Assembly: GCF_014842995.1 (NCBI RefSeq)
Contig: NZ_JACYXL010000006.1
Coordinates: 62,001-126,000, forward strand
Length of the DNA stretch: 64,000 nucleotides
Direction: 5' to 3'
Source: Rhodanobacter sp. 7MK24
Lineage (GTDB): Bacteria > Pseudomonadota > Gammaproteobacteria > Xanthomonadales > Rhodanobacteraceae
Below, piece after piece: positions 38,615-49,991 of the stretch (the stretch's first letter is position 1; every line of letters begins with the position of its first letter). The notes below the pieces were generated by a model that saw nothing but the letters and a program-made list of their open reading frames with translations, was not told the DNA's origin and searched no databases. Made by a program: the position numbers and the translations under genes.

Positions 38615-39153
38615 TGAAGCTGTCCACCGCCATGAAACCGGTCACGTTGTTGCAGATCTCGCTACTGTTGGCCGCCGCGCTGATGCTGGGGGGGTGTACT
38701 CGCGGTACTTCCGATCTGCGCGAATGGATTTCTCAGCAGAAAGCCAAGAAAGGCGAACCGATTCCGCCACTGCCGGTCATCAAGACCTTCGAGACTTTCA
38801 CTTACGCAGACCAAGACCAACGCGATCCGTTCGGTCCTAGCGCTATCGAGCAGGACTCGGCCGCAACCAACGGGCCACGGCCGGACAAGGATCGCCCCAA
38901 GCAGCCGTTGGAATTTTTCGCACTGGACAGCCTGAAAATGGTTGGCACCATTGGTGCAGGCGTAGGCACCGTGGCGTTAGTGAAAGACCCTGGTGGTGTA
39001 ATCCATCAAGTGCACAACGGCGAATACATAGGCCAGAACTACGGTCGCGTCACTGCGGTCAGCGACGACCACATCGACCTGACCGAACTGGTATCCAACG
39101 GCAATGGCGGCTGGATGGAGCGTTCGGCCAGCCTCGCGCTCGGCGATAAATAG
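38614..39153 (+). CDS. pilP: Type IV pilus lipoprotein PilP
   Basis: A 179-residue lipoprotein with signal peptide and lipobox LMLGGC (cysteine near 29). An extended linker with YADQDQRDPFGP precedes the beta-sandwich domain, which includes LEFFALDSLKMVGTIG. PilP links the PilNO complex to the PilQ secretin. Confidence 0.92.
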   Translation: MKLSTAMKPVTLLQISLLLAAALMLGGCTRGTSDLREWISQQKAKKGEPIPPLPVIKTFETFTYADQDQRDPFGPSAIEQDSAATNGPRPDKDRPKQPLEFFALDSLKMVGTIGAGVGTVALVKDPGGVIHQVHNGEYIGQNYGRVTAVSDDHIDLTELVSNGNGGWMERSASLALGDK

Positions 39154-39173
39154 GGGACACAGGGGCTGATGCA

Positions 39174-41435
39174 ATGAGCAACCACATTCAATCCGTCCGG
39201 GGCCGGGTCATGCGCCACGCCATTCGTAGTCTCCTTTCGCTGCTGCTGCTCGCCGGTGTAGGCTTCAGCCAGTCGGTACTGGCTGCCGACACCAACACGC
39301 TGAAGGACATCAGCTACACTGCGCAAGCCGGCGGCAGCGTGCAATTGCACCTGAACTTCACCGGAGCGGTGCCGCAGCCGCGCATCTTCACCACGGACAA
39401 CCCCGCGCGTATCGCCATTGATTTTGCCGACACCGGTACCACTGCACAGCGGCATACGGACATCGGTCAAGGGGCAACTTCGGGCGTGTCCGCGGTGTCT
39501 GTGGCAGGCCGTACTCGCGTGATCGTGGAACTGATGCGTCCGGCGTCCTATCAGTCGGCGGTCGAAGGCGACAGCCTGGTGTTGACTGTGGCAGGCAGCA
39601 GCGGTAGATCGCAGGCGACATCTGTGCCAGCGCAGCGCAATGTTACCACCGCAGCGATCATCGACCCCTCCAAGCACCTGCCAGCTGCAATCGATGGCGC
39701 CATTAGCGTCACCAATATCGATTTTCGTCGCGGTTCCAACGGTCAGGGTCGAGTGCTGATCAATTTCAATGGTCCGGGAGCCGATGCGCAGATGCGCACG
39801 ATCGGCGATAAGGTCATGGTTACCATCCCTAATGCCAATGTGCCTGCCAACCTTACACAGCGGCTTGACACGATGGACTTCGCCACGCCGGTACAGTCCA
39901 TCACCACTCGTGTCGGTGCTGGTGGAGGAGTCCAGATAACGATCTCTACCAAGGGCGTGGTTGATAATTCGGCCTATCAGGAAGGCAACCAGTACGTAGT
40001 GGAAGTGGCTTCGAAGAAAGGCAGCGCCGTTGCTGTGGGCGCAAGCTTGGCTGCGTTAGATCAGCACCCTGCCTACAATGGCAAGCGTGCCACCTTCAAC
40101 TTCCAAGACATCCCGGTGCGCTCGGTGCTGCAGCTGATTGCCGACACCTCGGGCCTCAATATTGTGGCTGCGGACAGTGTCACAGGTAACATTACCCTGC
40201 GCTTGGTGAACGTGCCGTGGGATCAGGCGTTGGATGTGATTCTGCGCGCTAAGGGACTCGACAAGCGTCAGGATGGCAACGTGATCTGGGTGGCTCCCCA
40301 GGAGGAGCTTGCTAAGTACGAGGAAGATGTCGCTACGGCACGCATGAAAGCTGAGGACAATGCGCCGCTAGTCACCACCTACATTCCGATCAGCTATGGG
40401 AAGGCGGCTGACATCGCCAAGCTGCTGACTACGGGCAGCTTGCAGGGCATGGGCGGCGGTTCGTCTGGCAACAATACAGCCCACGGCTTCTTGTCCGCAC
40501 GCGGCAGCGTTTCCTCCGACGACCGCACAAATACTCTGTTGCTCAACGACACCGCTGACAAAACAGAGCAGATTCGCAAGCTGGTCGCCGTGCTGGACAG
40601 GCCGGTGCAGCAGGTGTTGATCGAATCGCGTATCGTGATCGCCACTGACAGCTTTACCCGCCAGTTGGGTGTGCAGTGGGGTGCGTATGCGCAGCGTGTC
40701 AATCCCAGTGGGCAGGTCATTCAAACGGGCGGTGGCGCAGGTGGCACTACTTTAGGTTGGACCACGCCCGGCAGTACCACCAGCGGCTCCGCTAGCACAA
40801 CGGGTGCATCTACCAACCCTGGCCTCAACGTAAATCTCCCGCAATCCACTTCATCCCCTGCCGGTACGCTGGGCTTCGCCATCCTCGGCAAGAACTACGC
40901 GCTGGATCTGGAGCTGTCGGCGGCGCAGACCGAAGGCAACAGCGAAACCATCGCCAGTCCGCGCGTGATTACCGCGAACCAGCAGGAGGCTGTGATCCGC
41001 CAGGGCCAGGAAATCGGCTACGTCACCTATCAGGGCGGCGCCGGTTCCAGCGCGAGTACCGGCACGGCCACGGTGCAGTTCAAGGACGCCGTGCTGCAGC
41101 TCAAGGTGACGCCCACCATTACTGCGGATAACCGCGTGTACCTCGCGATCAATGTCAACAAGGATACGCTTGCCCAGTTCCTGCAGACGCCGCAGGGCCA
41201 GGTGCCGGAAATCAACACCCAGTCGGTGAACACCTCGGTCCTGGTGGACAACGGTCAGACGGTGGTGCTCGGCGGCATCTACGAAGTCGACAAGAGCAAC
41301 ACGGTGACCAAGGTGCCAGGCCTCGGCGACATCCCTGTCCTCGGCATTCTGTTCCGTACCACCAGCCGCAACGACAGCAAGGCGGAACTGCTGATCTTCG
41401 TGACTCCGCGCATCCTCAACGATTCGCTGCAATAA
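39174..41435 (+). CDS. pilQ: Type IV pilus secretin PilQ
   Basis: A 753-residue outer-membrane secretin through which the pilus exits. A signal peptide (start ATG 39174, alternatively residue 13 MRHAI) ends in SVLAADT. Two AMIN peptidoglycan-binding domains (about 40-130 and 175-275) are followed by an STN domain (FNFQDIPVRSVLQLIADTSG), a secretin N domain and the secretin core ending in FVTPRIL. Signature VPGLGDIPVLGILFR is present. A Gly/Ser/Thr-rich loop lies at about 515-555. It is the last gene of pilMNOPQ and a terminator follows. The first two thirds have relaxed codon use. Confidence 0.95.
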   Translation: MSNHIQSVRGRVMRHAIRSLLSLLLLAGVGFSQSVLAADTNTLKDISYTAQAGGSVQLHLNFTGAVPQPRIFTTDNPARIAIDFADTGTTAQRHTDIGQGATSGVSAVSVAGRTRVIVELMRPASYQSAVEGDSLVLTVAGSSGRSQATSVPAQRNVTTAAIIDPSKHLPAAIDGAISVTNIDFRRGSNGQGRVLINFNGPGADAQMRTIGDKVMVTIPNANVPANLTQRLDTMDFATPVQSITTRVGAGGGVQITISTKGVVDNSAYQEGNQYVVEVASKKGSAVAVGASLAALDQHPAYNGKRATFNFQDIPVRSVLQLIADTSGLNIVAADSVTGNITLRLVNVPWDQALDVILRAKGLDKRQDGNVIWVAPQEELAKYEEDVATARMKAEDNAPLVTTYIPISYGKAADIAKLLTTGSLQGMGGGSSGNNTAHGFLSARGSVSSDDRTNTLLLNDTADKTEQIRKLVAVLDRPVQQVLIESRIVIATDSFTRQLGVQWGAYAQRVNPSGQVIQTGGGAGGTTLGWTTPGSTTSGSASTTGASTNPGLNVNLPQSTSSPAGTLGFAILGKNYALDLELSAAQTEGNSETIASPRVITANQQEAVIRQGQEIGYVTYQGGAGSSASTGTATVQFKDAVLQLKVTPTITADNRVYLAINVNKDTLAQFLQTPQGQVPEINTQSVNTSVLVDNGQTVVLGGIYEVDKSNTVTKVPGLGDIPVLGILFRTTSRNDSKAELLIFVTPRILNDSLQ

Positions 41436-41460
41436 GGGGTTGCGCATCGAGCGATGCGGA

Positions 41461-41490
41461 AAGAGGCGGCCTTGGCCGCCTCTTTCCTTT
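41461..41490 (+). terminator. Rho-independent terminator after pilQ
   Basis: A 10-bp stem AAGAGGCGGC / GCCGCCTCTT with loop CTTG is followed by TCCTTTT. Confidence 0.85.
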
Positions 41491-41574
41491 TGTGCGCCTG
41501 AACGCTGCTTAGGGGGGATTAAACTTGTACGCCTGGCTGCGGTCGATAGCGGCGTCTTTATTGCAGGAAACACC

Positions 41575-42569
<995 letters not shown>

Positions 42570-42573
<4 letters not shown>

Positions 42574-43505
42574 GCGCCGTCTTGCCGAACCGTGCCGATG
42601 GCGACGGCCGCGTGCGCGTGTCGCTGGCCGAACTGGTCGCATTGGGCACGCGAATAGGTCGCGCGAAATTGTCGCCAGCCGACAGCCGCGCAGCGCGCAG
42701 TGGCCAGCACTCCAGTCGCCTCTACGGCCGCGGCATGGATTACGCCGAGTCGCGTATTTATCAGGCGGGCGACGACGTGCGTCGGCTCGATTGGCGGCTC
42801 ACCGCGCGAAGCGGCAGGTTGCACACCAAGCTGTTCCAGGAGGAACGCGAGGGTCGTCTGTTGATCCTGCTGGATACCCACTCGAGCATGCGCTTCGGTA
42901 CCCGCGTCCGCTTCAAGTCGGTGCAAGCCGCGCGTGCCGCGGCCTTCGCTGCATGGCTGGCCGTGCGCGCGGGCGAACGCGTCGGCATGCTGGCTTTTGG
43001 CGAGCAGGATCGCTTGCTGCGTCCACAAGGCTCCGCCCGTGGCGCGCTCGCCGCATGCGGTGCGCTGGCCGAGTGGGACGCGATGCCGTCAATGGCACGC
43101 TCCGAGCCGCTATCCACAGCCTTGCTGCGCGCGCGGCGCTTGCAGCATGGTGCCAGTCGCGTGCTGCTTATCAGTGACGGTTTCAGTGCGGACGACGAAA
43201 CGCGGCAGCATTTGTTCGAACTGAAGGCGCGCGCCGAAGCCGGTGTGCTGGTGGTAGCCGACGCGTTGGAGCGCGAACCGCCGCCGCCCGGTCGTTATCC
43301 ACTGGAACATGGCGGGGAGCGTCGCGACGTGGTGCTGTTTGGCGAGCGTCAGCGTCGCGAGTTCCAGCAGGCGCTGGGCACCGGTCCGGCGCGATTGGAA
43401 ACGCTGGCACACGGCGCAGGCGTGCGCTGCCGCGTCATTGACACGCGCAACGACCCGCTCGCAGCCGTCAGCGAATTGCTGGGTGCAACCGGGGTGTGCC
43501 GATGA
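42570..43505 (+). CDS. DUF58 domain protein
   Basis: A 311-residue soluble protein of the DUF58 family. The hallmark G(R/S)GMDYAESR-Y-QAGDDVRRLDWRLTARSG is clear, followed by a VWA-like part with ILLDTHSSMRFGT, where the metal-site motif DxSxS reads D-T-H-S-S. It starts with GTG overlapping the moxR stop. DUF58 proteins are standard partners of MoxR ATPases in Bat operons; their biochemical role is unknown. Confidence 0.9.
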
Positions 43506-44012
43506 TGCCGCAGTCGCTACCGCAAAATGGCCCCGAGCTGCGCGACATCCACTTGCCGCCTGCCCCCTCATGGTGGCCGCTGGCGCCGGGCTGGTGGGCA
43601 ATGATAGTGCTGGTGCTGCTGGCAGTGATCGTGGCGGCGTGGTTCCTGCTGCATCGCCACCGCCAGCACAAGCAACAGCGCCTGTTGCTGGGCGAACTGG
43701 AAGAACTGGCGGCACGTCACGCGCGCGTCGGTGACGATGCTGCGCTGGCGGCCGCACTCCATCAACTGCTGCGTCGCGTGGCCCGTAGCCACGATGAGGC
43801 TGCGACGAGGCAACGCGGCGACAGTTGGCGACGGACGCTGGCACGCGTGCCGGTTGCGATACCCGTGCTCGATCGCCTGATGGCATTGGAGCAGGCGATC
43901 TACCGGCCGCAAGCGAAGCTCGACGCGCCCGCCACCTTGGCCGCTGCCCGCAGCTGGTTGCGAGCAGCGGCAAGCCCTCGTGCTTGGAAGCCACTTGCGG
44001 TGGAGCAGGGCC

Positions 44013-44020
<8 letters not shown>
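43502..44020 (+). CDS. DUF4381 domain protein
   Basis: A 172-residue bitopic protein. PxxLRDIHLPPAPSWWPLAPGWW precedes a membrane segment (about 34-52) and a basic His/Arg-rich stretch. The rest is a helical cytoplasmic domain with ...ALHQLLRRVARSH and ...LMALEQAIYRP. This is the DUF4381 architecture found between DUF58 and BatA in proteobacterial aerotolerance operons. ATGA overlap with the preceding gene and an overlap with batA. Confidence 0.87.
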
Positions 44021-44989
<969 letters not shown>

Positions 44990-44993
<4 letters not shown>

Positions 44994-47059
44994 GCGCGAT
45001 GCTGGCGCAGTTCCATTTCCTGCGGCCATGGTGGTTGTGCGCGCTTATTGCGTTGCCATGGTTGCTGTGGCAAATCTCGCGGCGTTCGCGTGGGCTGCAG
45101 GCTCTGTCGCGGCTGGTCGATGCGGAATTGTTGCCGCATTTGCTGCACGGTCGCGCCGCGCGGCAGCGTCTGCCTTCGGGATTGCTCGTGATTGCCTGGA
45201 TGCTGGCGACGCTGGCATTGGCCGGGCCGACCTGGAGCCGTGTCGAGCAGCCGTTGTACGCGCGCCGCGCGGCACAGGTAGTGGCGATTTCGTTGTCGCA
45301 GCGCATGCTGTCACGGGACGTGGCGCCAAGCCGCATCGATCGCGCGCGCTACAAGGCGCACGAATTGCTGGCGGCCAACCAAGACGGCCTCAATGCACTG
45401 ATCGGCTATGCCGGCGAAGCCTTTGTAGTGGCACCGCTGACCTCCGATGCGCATAGTCTTGGAACCCTGCTCGATGCGATGGCGCCCGATACGATGCCGG
45501 TGGATGGCGACGACATGGCGGCGGCAATAGAGCGCGGCGCTGCATTGATCAACGACGCGAAGGTCGGCGGCGGTTCGCTGGTACTGATCGCGGATACGGC
45601 GGATGCCGCGGCACAGTCGGCCGCGCGCAAAGCGCTTGCAGAAGGCGTGCATGTCTCGGTGTTGGGCATAGGCACGACGCAGGGCGCACCGGTGCCGTCA
45701 GGGGGTGGCGGCTTCCTGCACGACGCGCAGGGCAACCTGCAACTCGCCGCCCGCGATGACGGTGCGCTGGCCGCGGTCGCGGCAGCAGGGGACGGACGCT
45801 ACGTGCCGATGAGCGCAGATGACGGCGACATCGCTACGCTCAAGGATGCATTGCGTGCGGGGAACGTCCAATCGGCACAAGGCCAGTTTGGCGACCAGTG
45901 GCAGGATCGCGGCCCATGGTTGCTGCTTCTTCTTCTTCCATTGGCCGCGCTGGCATTTCGTCGTGGCTGGCTGATGTTGTTGCCGCTGGTGTTGCTGCCG
46001 ATGTGGCCGGGCACCGCACATGCCGCGAGCTGGCGCGACCTGTGGCAGAACAAGAACCAGCAGGCGGCTGCGGCGCTCAAGCAGGGCGACGCGAAGCAGG
46101 CGATGCAGCTGGCGAAGGATCCCTCCCTGCGTGGTGCAGCGGCCTATCGTGCTGGCGACTATGCGGCCGCCGCGCAGGCGCTGCGCGAGGCGAAAGGTGG
46201 CGACGCGAACTACAACCGCGGCAATGCATTGGCGCGCGAGGGCAAGTACGAGGAGGCAATCCACGCCTACGACGAGGCCCTGCGGCACGATCCCGCGAAC
46301 GCGGACGCAAAGGCGAACAAGCAAGCAGTTGAGGACTGGCTGCGCAAGCAGCAGAAGCCGCCGCAGAATTCTTCTTCCTCGCAGCAGCAAAAGCAGCAAC
46401 AGAAGCAGGAGGGTTCGTCCTCGTCGCAGGGACAGAGCGGCAGTGGGCAAGGCAACGGTCAGCAGGACAAGAGCGGCAAAGATGACAGCGGCCAGGACAA
46501 GGATGGACAAAGCCGGCAAGCCCAGGGCGACGCGAACAAGAGCGACAAGCAACCCGGCAAGCAGCCGCAGCAAGGCCAGGACTCCAAGTCGCAGGATCGG
46601 CAGAATCCATCCAACGGCCCCGGCCAGTCGCAGCAGGCCCAATCGCCAACGGATCAGGCTGGGCAAAGCGACAGGAAATCCGGCACGCAACAAGACGAGC
46701 AGCAAGACAAACAGCAAGACAAACAGCAAGACAAACAGCAAGACAAACAGCAAGACAAGCAACCGCCATCGACGCCCGAACAGCAGGCTGCACAGCAAGC
46801 GCAAGCCGCAAGGGCACAGCAGGCGCTGAAACAGCAACTCGACAAGCAGTTGGGTACACCCGGTAAGCCCGAGGCCAAACAACCGCCGGCACATCAACTC
46901 GGCGCGGTCGGCGTCGACGACCTGCAGACGAAGCTTCCGGCGGATCTGCGTCAGGCCCTGCAGCGCGTGCCCGACGATCCGGGCGCGCTGTTGCGCCGCA
47001 AGTTCGAGCTCGAATACCAGCGTCGCCACGGCGATGCGCCCGACGAGGATGGGCAGTGA
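44990..47059 (+). CDS. BatB/BatC fusion: degenerate VWA domain plus TPR and long Gln/Lys/Ser tail
   Basis: A 689-residue protein. N-terminal membrane segments, then a VWA fold whose metal motif is lost (VVAISLSQRM at 98-106, where BatA has DLSGSM). Membrane segments at about 305-340 follow, then a TPR region (YNRGNALAREGKYEEAIHAYDEALRHDP, of which the core is visible) corresponding to BatC. Residues about 470-640 are low complexity, rich in Gln, Lys, Asp, Ser, and contain a QQDK repeat. The end (DDLQTKLPADLRQALQRVPDDPG) is conserved-looking. BatB and BatC are separate genes in Bacteroides. Confidence 0.85.
46699..46758 (+). repeat. 12-base tandem repeat, five copies
   Basis: CAGCAAGACAAA is repeated five times in frame (the last base of the final copy differs) and encodes (Q-Q-D-K)n. 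Copy number could vary by slippage without changing frame. Confidence 0.85.
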
Positions 47060-47081
47060 TGTTTCGACGACAGCACCTGTT

Positions 47082-47112
47082 CTTGCGTTCGTTTCTGACC
47101 GCGAAGATCAAA
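47082..47112 (+). repeat. Dispersed-repeat copy D (half copy) before batD
   Basis: CTTGCGTTCGTTTCTGACCG and CGAAGATCAAA resemble the first half of copy B, including the last 11 bases exactly. The hairpin half is missing. It lies in the 77-base gap between the previous stop and the preferred batD start. Confidence 0.5.
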
Positions 47113-47136
47113 TGGGCGCAAATCCCAGGTCGCACT

Positions 47137-48819
47137 ATGCAAAGCATTTGCGTGCTCCTGTTCCTCGTTTTGCCGTTCGCCGCACATGCCACCGACGTGC
47201 AGGCCACGCTGGATCGCAGCACCGTACAGCTGGGCGAGACGGTGACCTTGAACCTGCACATCAAGGACGGCACAAGTGCGGCGATGCCCGACCTGAGTCC
47301 GCTCGAACAGGACTTCGACATTCTCGGCAGCTCGCAGAGCAGTGATCTCAGCATCGTCAACGGCCAGCGCAGCGCCGAGCTGGTGATCGGCGTGGTACTG
47401 CGACCGAAGCATGTGGGCACGCTCGTCGTGCCGCCGCTCGGCGTGGCCGGCGGGCAGACGGCGCCATTGCAACTCGTGGTAAGCCAACCCGATCCGTCGT
47501 CGGCTGCGGCGGCGGACAAGAATGTCTTCATGGAGTCCGAGCTGGCGCCGCAACACGCCTGGGTAGGCCAGCAGCTCAGCTATGTGGTGCGGCTCTACAT
47601 CAGCGGCGATGTCACCAACGGCACGTTGGATGCGCCGCTGGTCGATGGCGTGCAGCTCAACCAGGTCGGTGGCGACCTGCGTTACGACAAGGTGCGCGGC
47701 AACCGCGAATACCGTGTGATCGAGCGGCGCTATGCGGTGGTACCGCAGCACGCCGGCACGCTCACGGTTCCCGCATTGAACTTCAGGGGCGTGGCGGTGG
47801 ATCCCAACGATCCCGACAGCTTCTTCGGTGGGGGTACTCAGGTCGCTGCCAGTGCTCCCGCACAGACGGTGCAGGTGCAGGCTGCGCCCGCAAACTGGGG
47901 GCAGTCGGCATGGCTGCCCGCGCGCGCGCTCAGCCTTTCGCTCTCGGGCTGGCCCGACGCCGGCACGCCCGTGCGCGTGGGCCAGCCGATCAACCTCACC
48001 ATGACGCTCAGCGCGACCGGCCTGCCAGCCGAGGCGCTGCCGCAGCTCAGCCTGCCTTCGATATCCGGCGCCACGGTGTATCCCGACCAGCCGAAGACCG
48101 CCACCGCAAACGACGACGCATGGCTGCAAGGCAGCAGCGAACGCCGCTTCGCGGTGGTGCCGGAACGTGCCGGCACGCTGACCTTGCCGGCCACCACCTT
48201 GCGCTGGTTCGATGTGACTTCGGGACAGGAGCAAACCGCCGAAATCCCTGCGCACAGCGTCACCGTGTTGCCGGCAGCGGGTGCGGCATCCGCATCGCCG
48301 ACCGCTGCGTCGACTCCGGAGCCAGTTACGGTAACCGTTGCCGCGTCGGCGCCGTCCAGCGCGACGTCGCACGGCGTTCCATGGCGGTGGATCGCGCTTG
48401 GCAGCCTGCTGTTGTGGTTGTGCACGATGTTGGCGTGGTGGCTTTTTCGACGACGCGTGCCGCGAGGCGTCGTCGCGGCCACGGCGAAGCATGCATCTAC
48501 CGATGGCGTGCGCCAGCAGAGGCTGGCCTTCCTGGCCGTGGCGCGCGGTGGCGATGCAATGGCGCAGTTGCGCAGCCTGCTGGCTTGGGCACGGGCGGAA
48601 CGCCCGGCCATCCGCAATGCGGGCGAGTTGGAAACCGCGCTGGCAGACGTGACGCAGCGGCGCGCCATCGCCGACCTGCAACGCTGTTGCTACGGCAATG
48701 CCGCGCCGGCGGCGGCTGTCGATCTGGCGGGTGCCTTCGAACGCGGTTTCATTTGGCGCAATGACGAAAGCAGGGAAGATGACGGCTTGCCGCCGCTCTA
48801 CCCCTTCAAGCTGGAATGA
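47137..48819 (+). CDS. batD: BatD-like membrane protein
   Basis: A 560-residue protein with signal peptide (MQSICVLLFLVLPFAAHA) followed by DVQATLDRSTVQLGETVTL, the usual BatD beginning. Immunoglobulin-like beta domains with repeated 'VVP.(H/R)AGTLT(V/L)PA' motifs precede one membrane segment (about 415-435) and a basic cytoplasmic tail. An in-frame ATG at 47059 overlaps the previous stop, but it would read through a repeat-like segment and bury the signal peptide. I prefer 47137. Last gene of the Bat operon; its end overlaps the convergent macrodomain gene by 14 bases. Confidence 0.87.
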   Translation: MQSICVLLFLVLPFAAHATDVQATLDRSTVQLGETVTLNLHIKDGTSAAMPDLSPLEQDFDILGSSQSSDLSIVNGQRSAELVIGVVLRPKHVGTLVVPPLGVAGGQTAPLQLVVSQPDPSSAAAADKNVFMESELAPQHAWVGQQLSYVVRLYISGDVTNGTLDAPLVDGVQLNQVGGDLRYDKVRGNREYRVIERRYAVVPQHAGTLTVPALNFRGVAVDPNDPDSFFGGGTQVAASAPAQTVQVQAAPANWGQSAWLPARALSLSLSGWPDAGTPVRVGQPINLTMTLSATGLPAEALPQLSLPSISGATVYPDQPKTATANDDAWLQGSSERRFAVVPERAGTLTLPATTLRWFDVTSGQEQTAEIPAHSVTVLPAAGAASASPTAASTPEPVTVTVAASAPSSATSHGVPWRWIALGSLLLWLCTMLAWWLFRRRVPRGVVAATAKHASTDGVRQQRLAFLAVARGGDAMAQLRSLLAWARAERPAIRNAGELETALADVTQRRAIADLQRCCYGNAAPAAAVDLAGAFERGFIWRNDESREDDGLPPLYPFKLE

Positions 48820-49327
48820 GCGCGTGCCGGAACACCGCGTGCATCGGCTCGCTGTAGCAGCAAAGGATGAGGTCCAGCCCGGGATCGCGCGCCAGCTCTT
48901 CGTGCAGCGCGCCGGCGACAACCTCGGCGGCAAGCGGAGCGGGATAACCGAACACGCCGCAACTGATCGCGGGAAAGGCGATGCTGCGCAAGCCGTGTTC
49001 GCGTGCGAGGCGCAGCGCGTTGCGGTGGCAATCCGCCAGCAACAGCGCCTCGGCACGGTCGCCGCCGTGCCATACCGGGCCCACCGTATGGATCACCCAG
49101 CGCGCTGGCAGGTCGAAGCCGGGCGTGATGCGCGCTTCGCCGGTGGGGCAGCGTATGCCTGGCGCGACCTGTGCCAACGCCCGGCATGCGGCGAGCAATG
49201 CCGGGCCGGCGGCGCGATGGATGGCGCCATCGACGCCACCGCCGCCAAGCAACGTCTCGTTCGCCGCGTTGACGATGGCATCCACGGCCAGCGTGGTGAT
49301 GTCGGCGATGACGACGGTAAGGGGCAT
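48806..49327 (-). CDS. Macrodomain protein, O-acetyl-ADP-ribose deacetylase type
   Basis: A 173-residue single macrodomain. The ADP-ribose binding signature DAIVNAANETLLGGGGVDGAIHRAAG is clear (first part DAIVNAANETLLGGGG), and the second loop AFPAISCGVFGYP is typical of the YmdB/MacroD subgroup. It hydrolyses O-acetyl-ADP-ribose or mono-ADP-ribose esters. Divergent from the marR gene with 40 bases between starts. No ADP-ribosyltransferase gene is nearby. Confidence 0.92.
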   Translation of the reverse strand: MPLTVVIADITTLAVDAIVNAANETLLGGGGVDGAIHRAAGPALLAACRALAQVAPGIRCPTGEARITPGFDLPARWVIHTVGPVWHGGDRAEALLLADCHRNALRLAREHGLRSIAFPAISCGVFGYPAPLAAEVVAGALHEELARDPGLDLILCCYSEPMHAVFRHALIPA

Positions 49328-49367
49328 GCGGGCTTATGCTTGGCCTGTTGACGGCGAGGTTGCAACG

Positions 49368-49835
49368 ATGACGGCGAAAACGGAAGAACTTTCCTTCGGC
49401 TATCTGCTGAACGACGTGACCTTGCTGTTCCGCAAGCACTTCGACCGGCGCGCCGTTAAGTACGGCCTCACGCGCGCGCAGTGGCGCGCCACCAAGATGC
49501 TCTATCACCGCGAGGGCATGCGGCAGAACGAACTGGCCGAGGCGCTGGAGATGGAGCCCATTGCGGTGGGCCGGGTGATCGACCGGCTGCAGGCCGCCGG
49601 TTTCGTGGAACGCCGTCCCGATCCGCGCGACCGTCGCGCCTGGCGGCTGTATGTCACCGCACAGGCGCACGAGGTGGTGGACGATATGGAACAGGTGGCG
49701 CGTGAGCTGCGCCGCGAGTCCACCGTGGGCATCGAATACGATGAGCTGAAGCGCGCGCTCGACGTGATCGAACGGATCAAGGCGAACCTGCAGGCACTGG
49801 ACGCAACAGAGGCGCAAGCTCCCCTCGAAGAGTAG
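49368..49835 (+). CDS. MarR-family transcriptional regulator
   Basis: A 155-residue winged-helix regulator. LTRAQWRATKMLYHREGMRQNELAEALEMEPIAVGRVIDRLQAAGFVERRPDPRDRRAWRLYVT is the classical helix-turn-helix and wing (core residues QNELAEALEMEP and RRPDPRDRRAW). It is likely the regulator of the RND pump downstream, whose first gene starts 156 bases after the stop, and possibly of itself and the macrodomain gene. No ligand can be inferred. Confidence 0.9.
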   Translation: MTAKTEELSFGYLLNDVTLLFRKHFDRRAVKYGLTRAQWRATKMLYHREGMRQNELAEALEMEPIAVGRVIDRLQAAGFVERRPDPRDRRAWRLYVTAQAHEVVDDMEQVARELRRESTVGIEYDELKRALDVIERIKANLQALDATEAQAPLEE

Positions 49836-49991
49836 GCGCTAGTCGCATCGGACGCATTTGCCAAGTGCCGGGCGTCGTTGTCGTTGATGCATCGACGTGT
49901 GGTGCGATGCGCGGTACTTTTGGAATCCGCCGACCATCCCGGTGTGTGATTCCCGGATGGTGAAATTCCGTATCGCATCAGCGGGGAGCCC

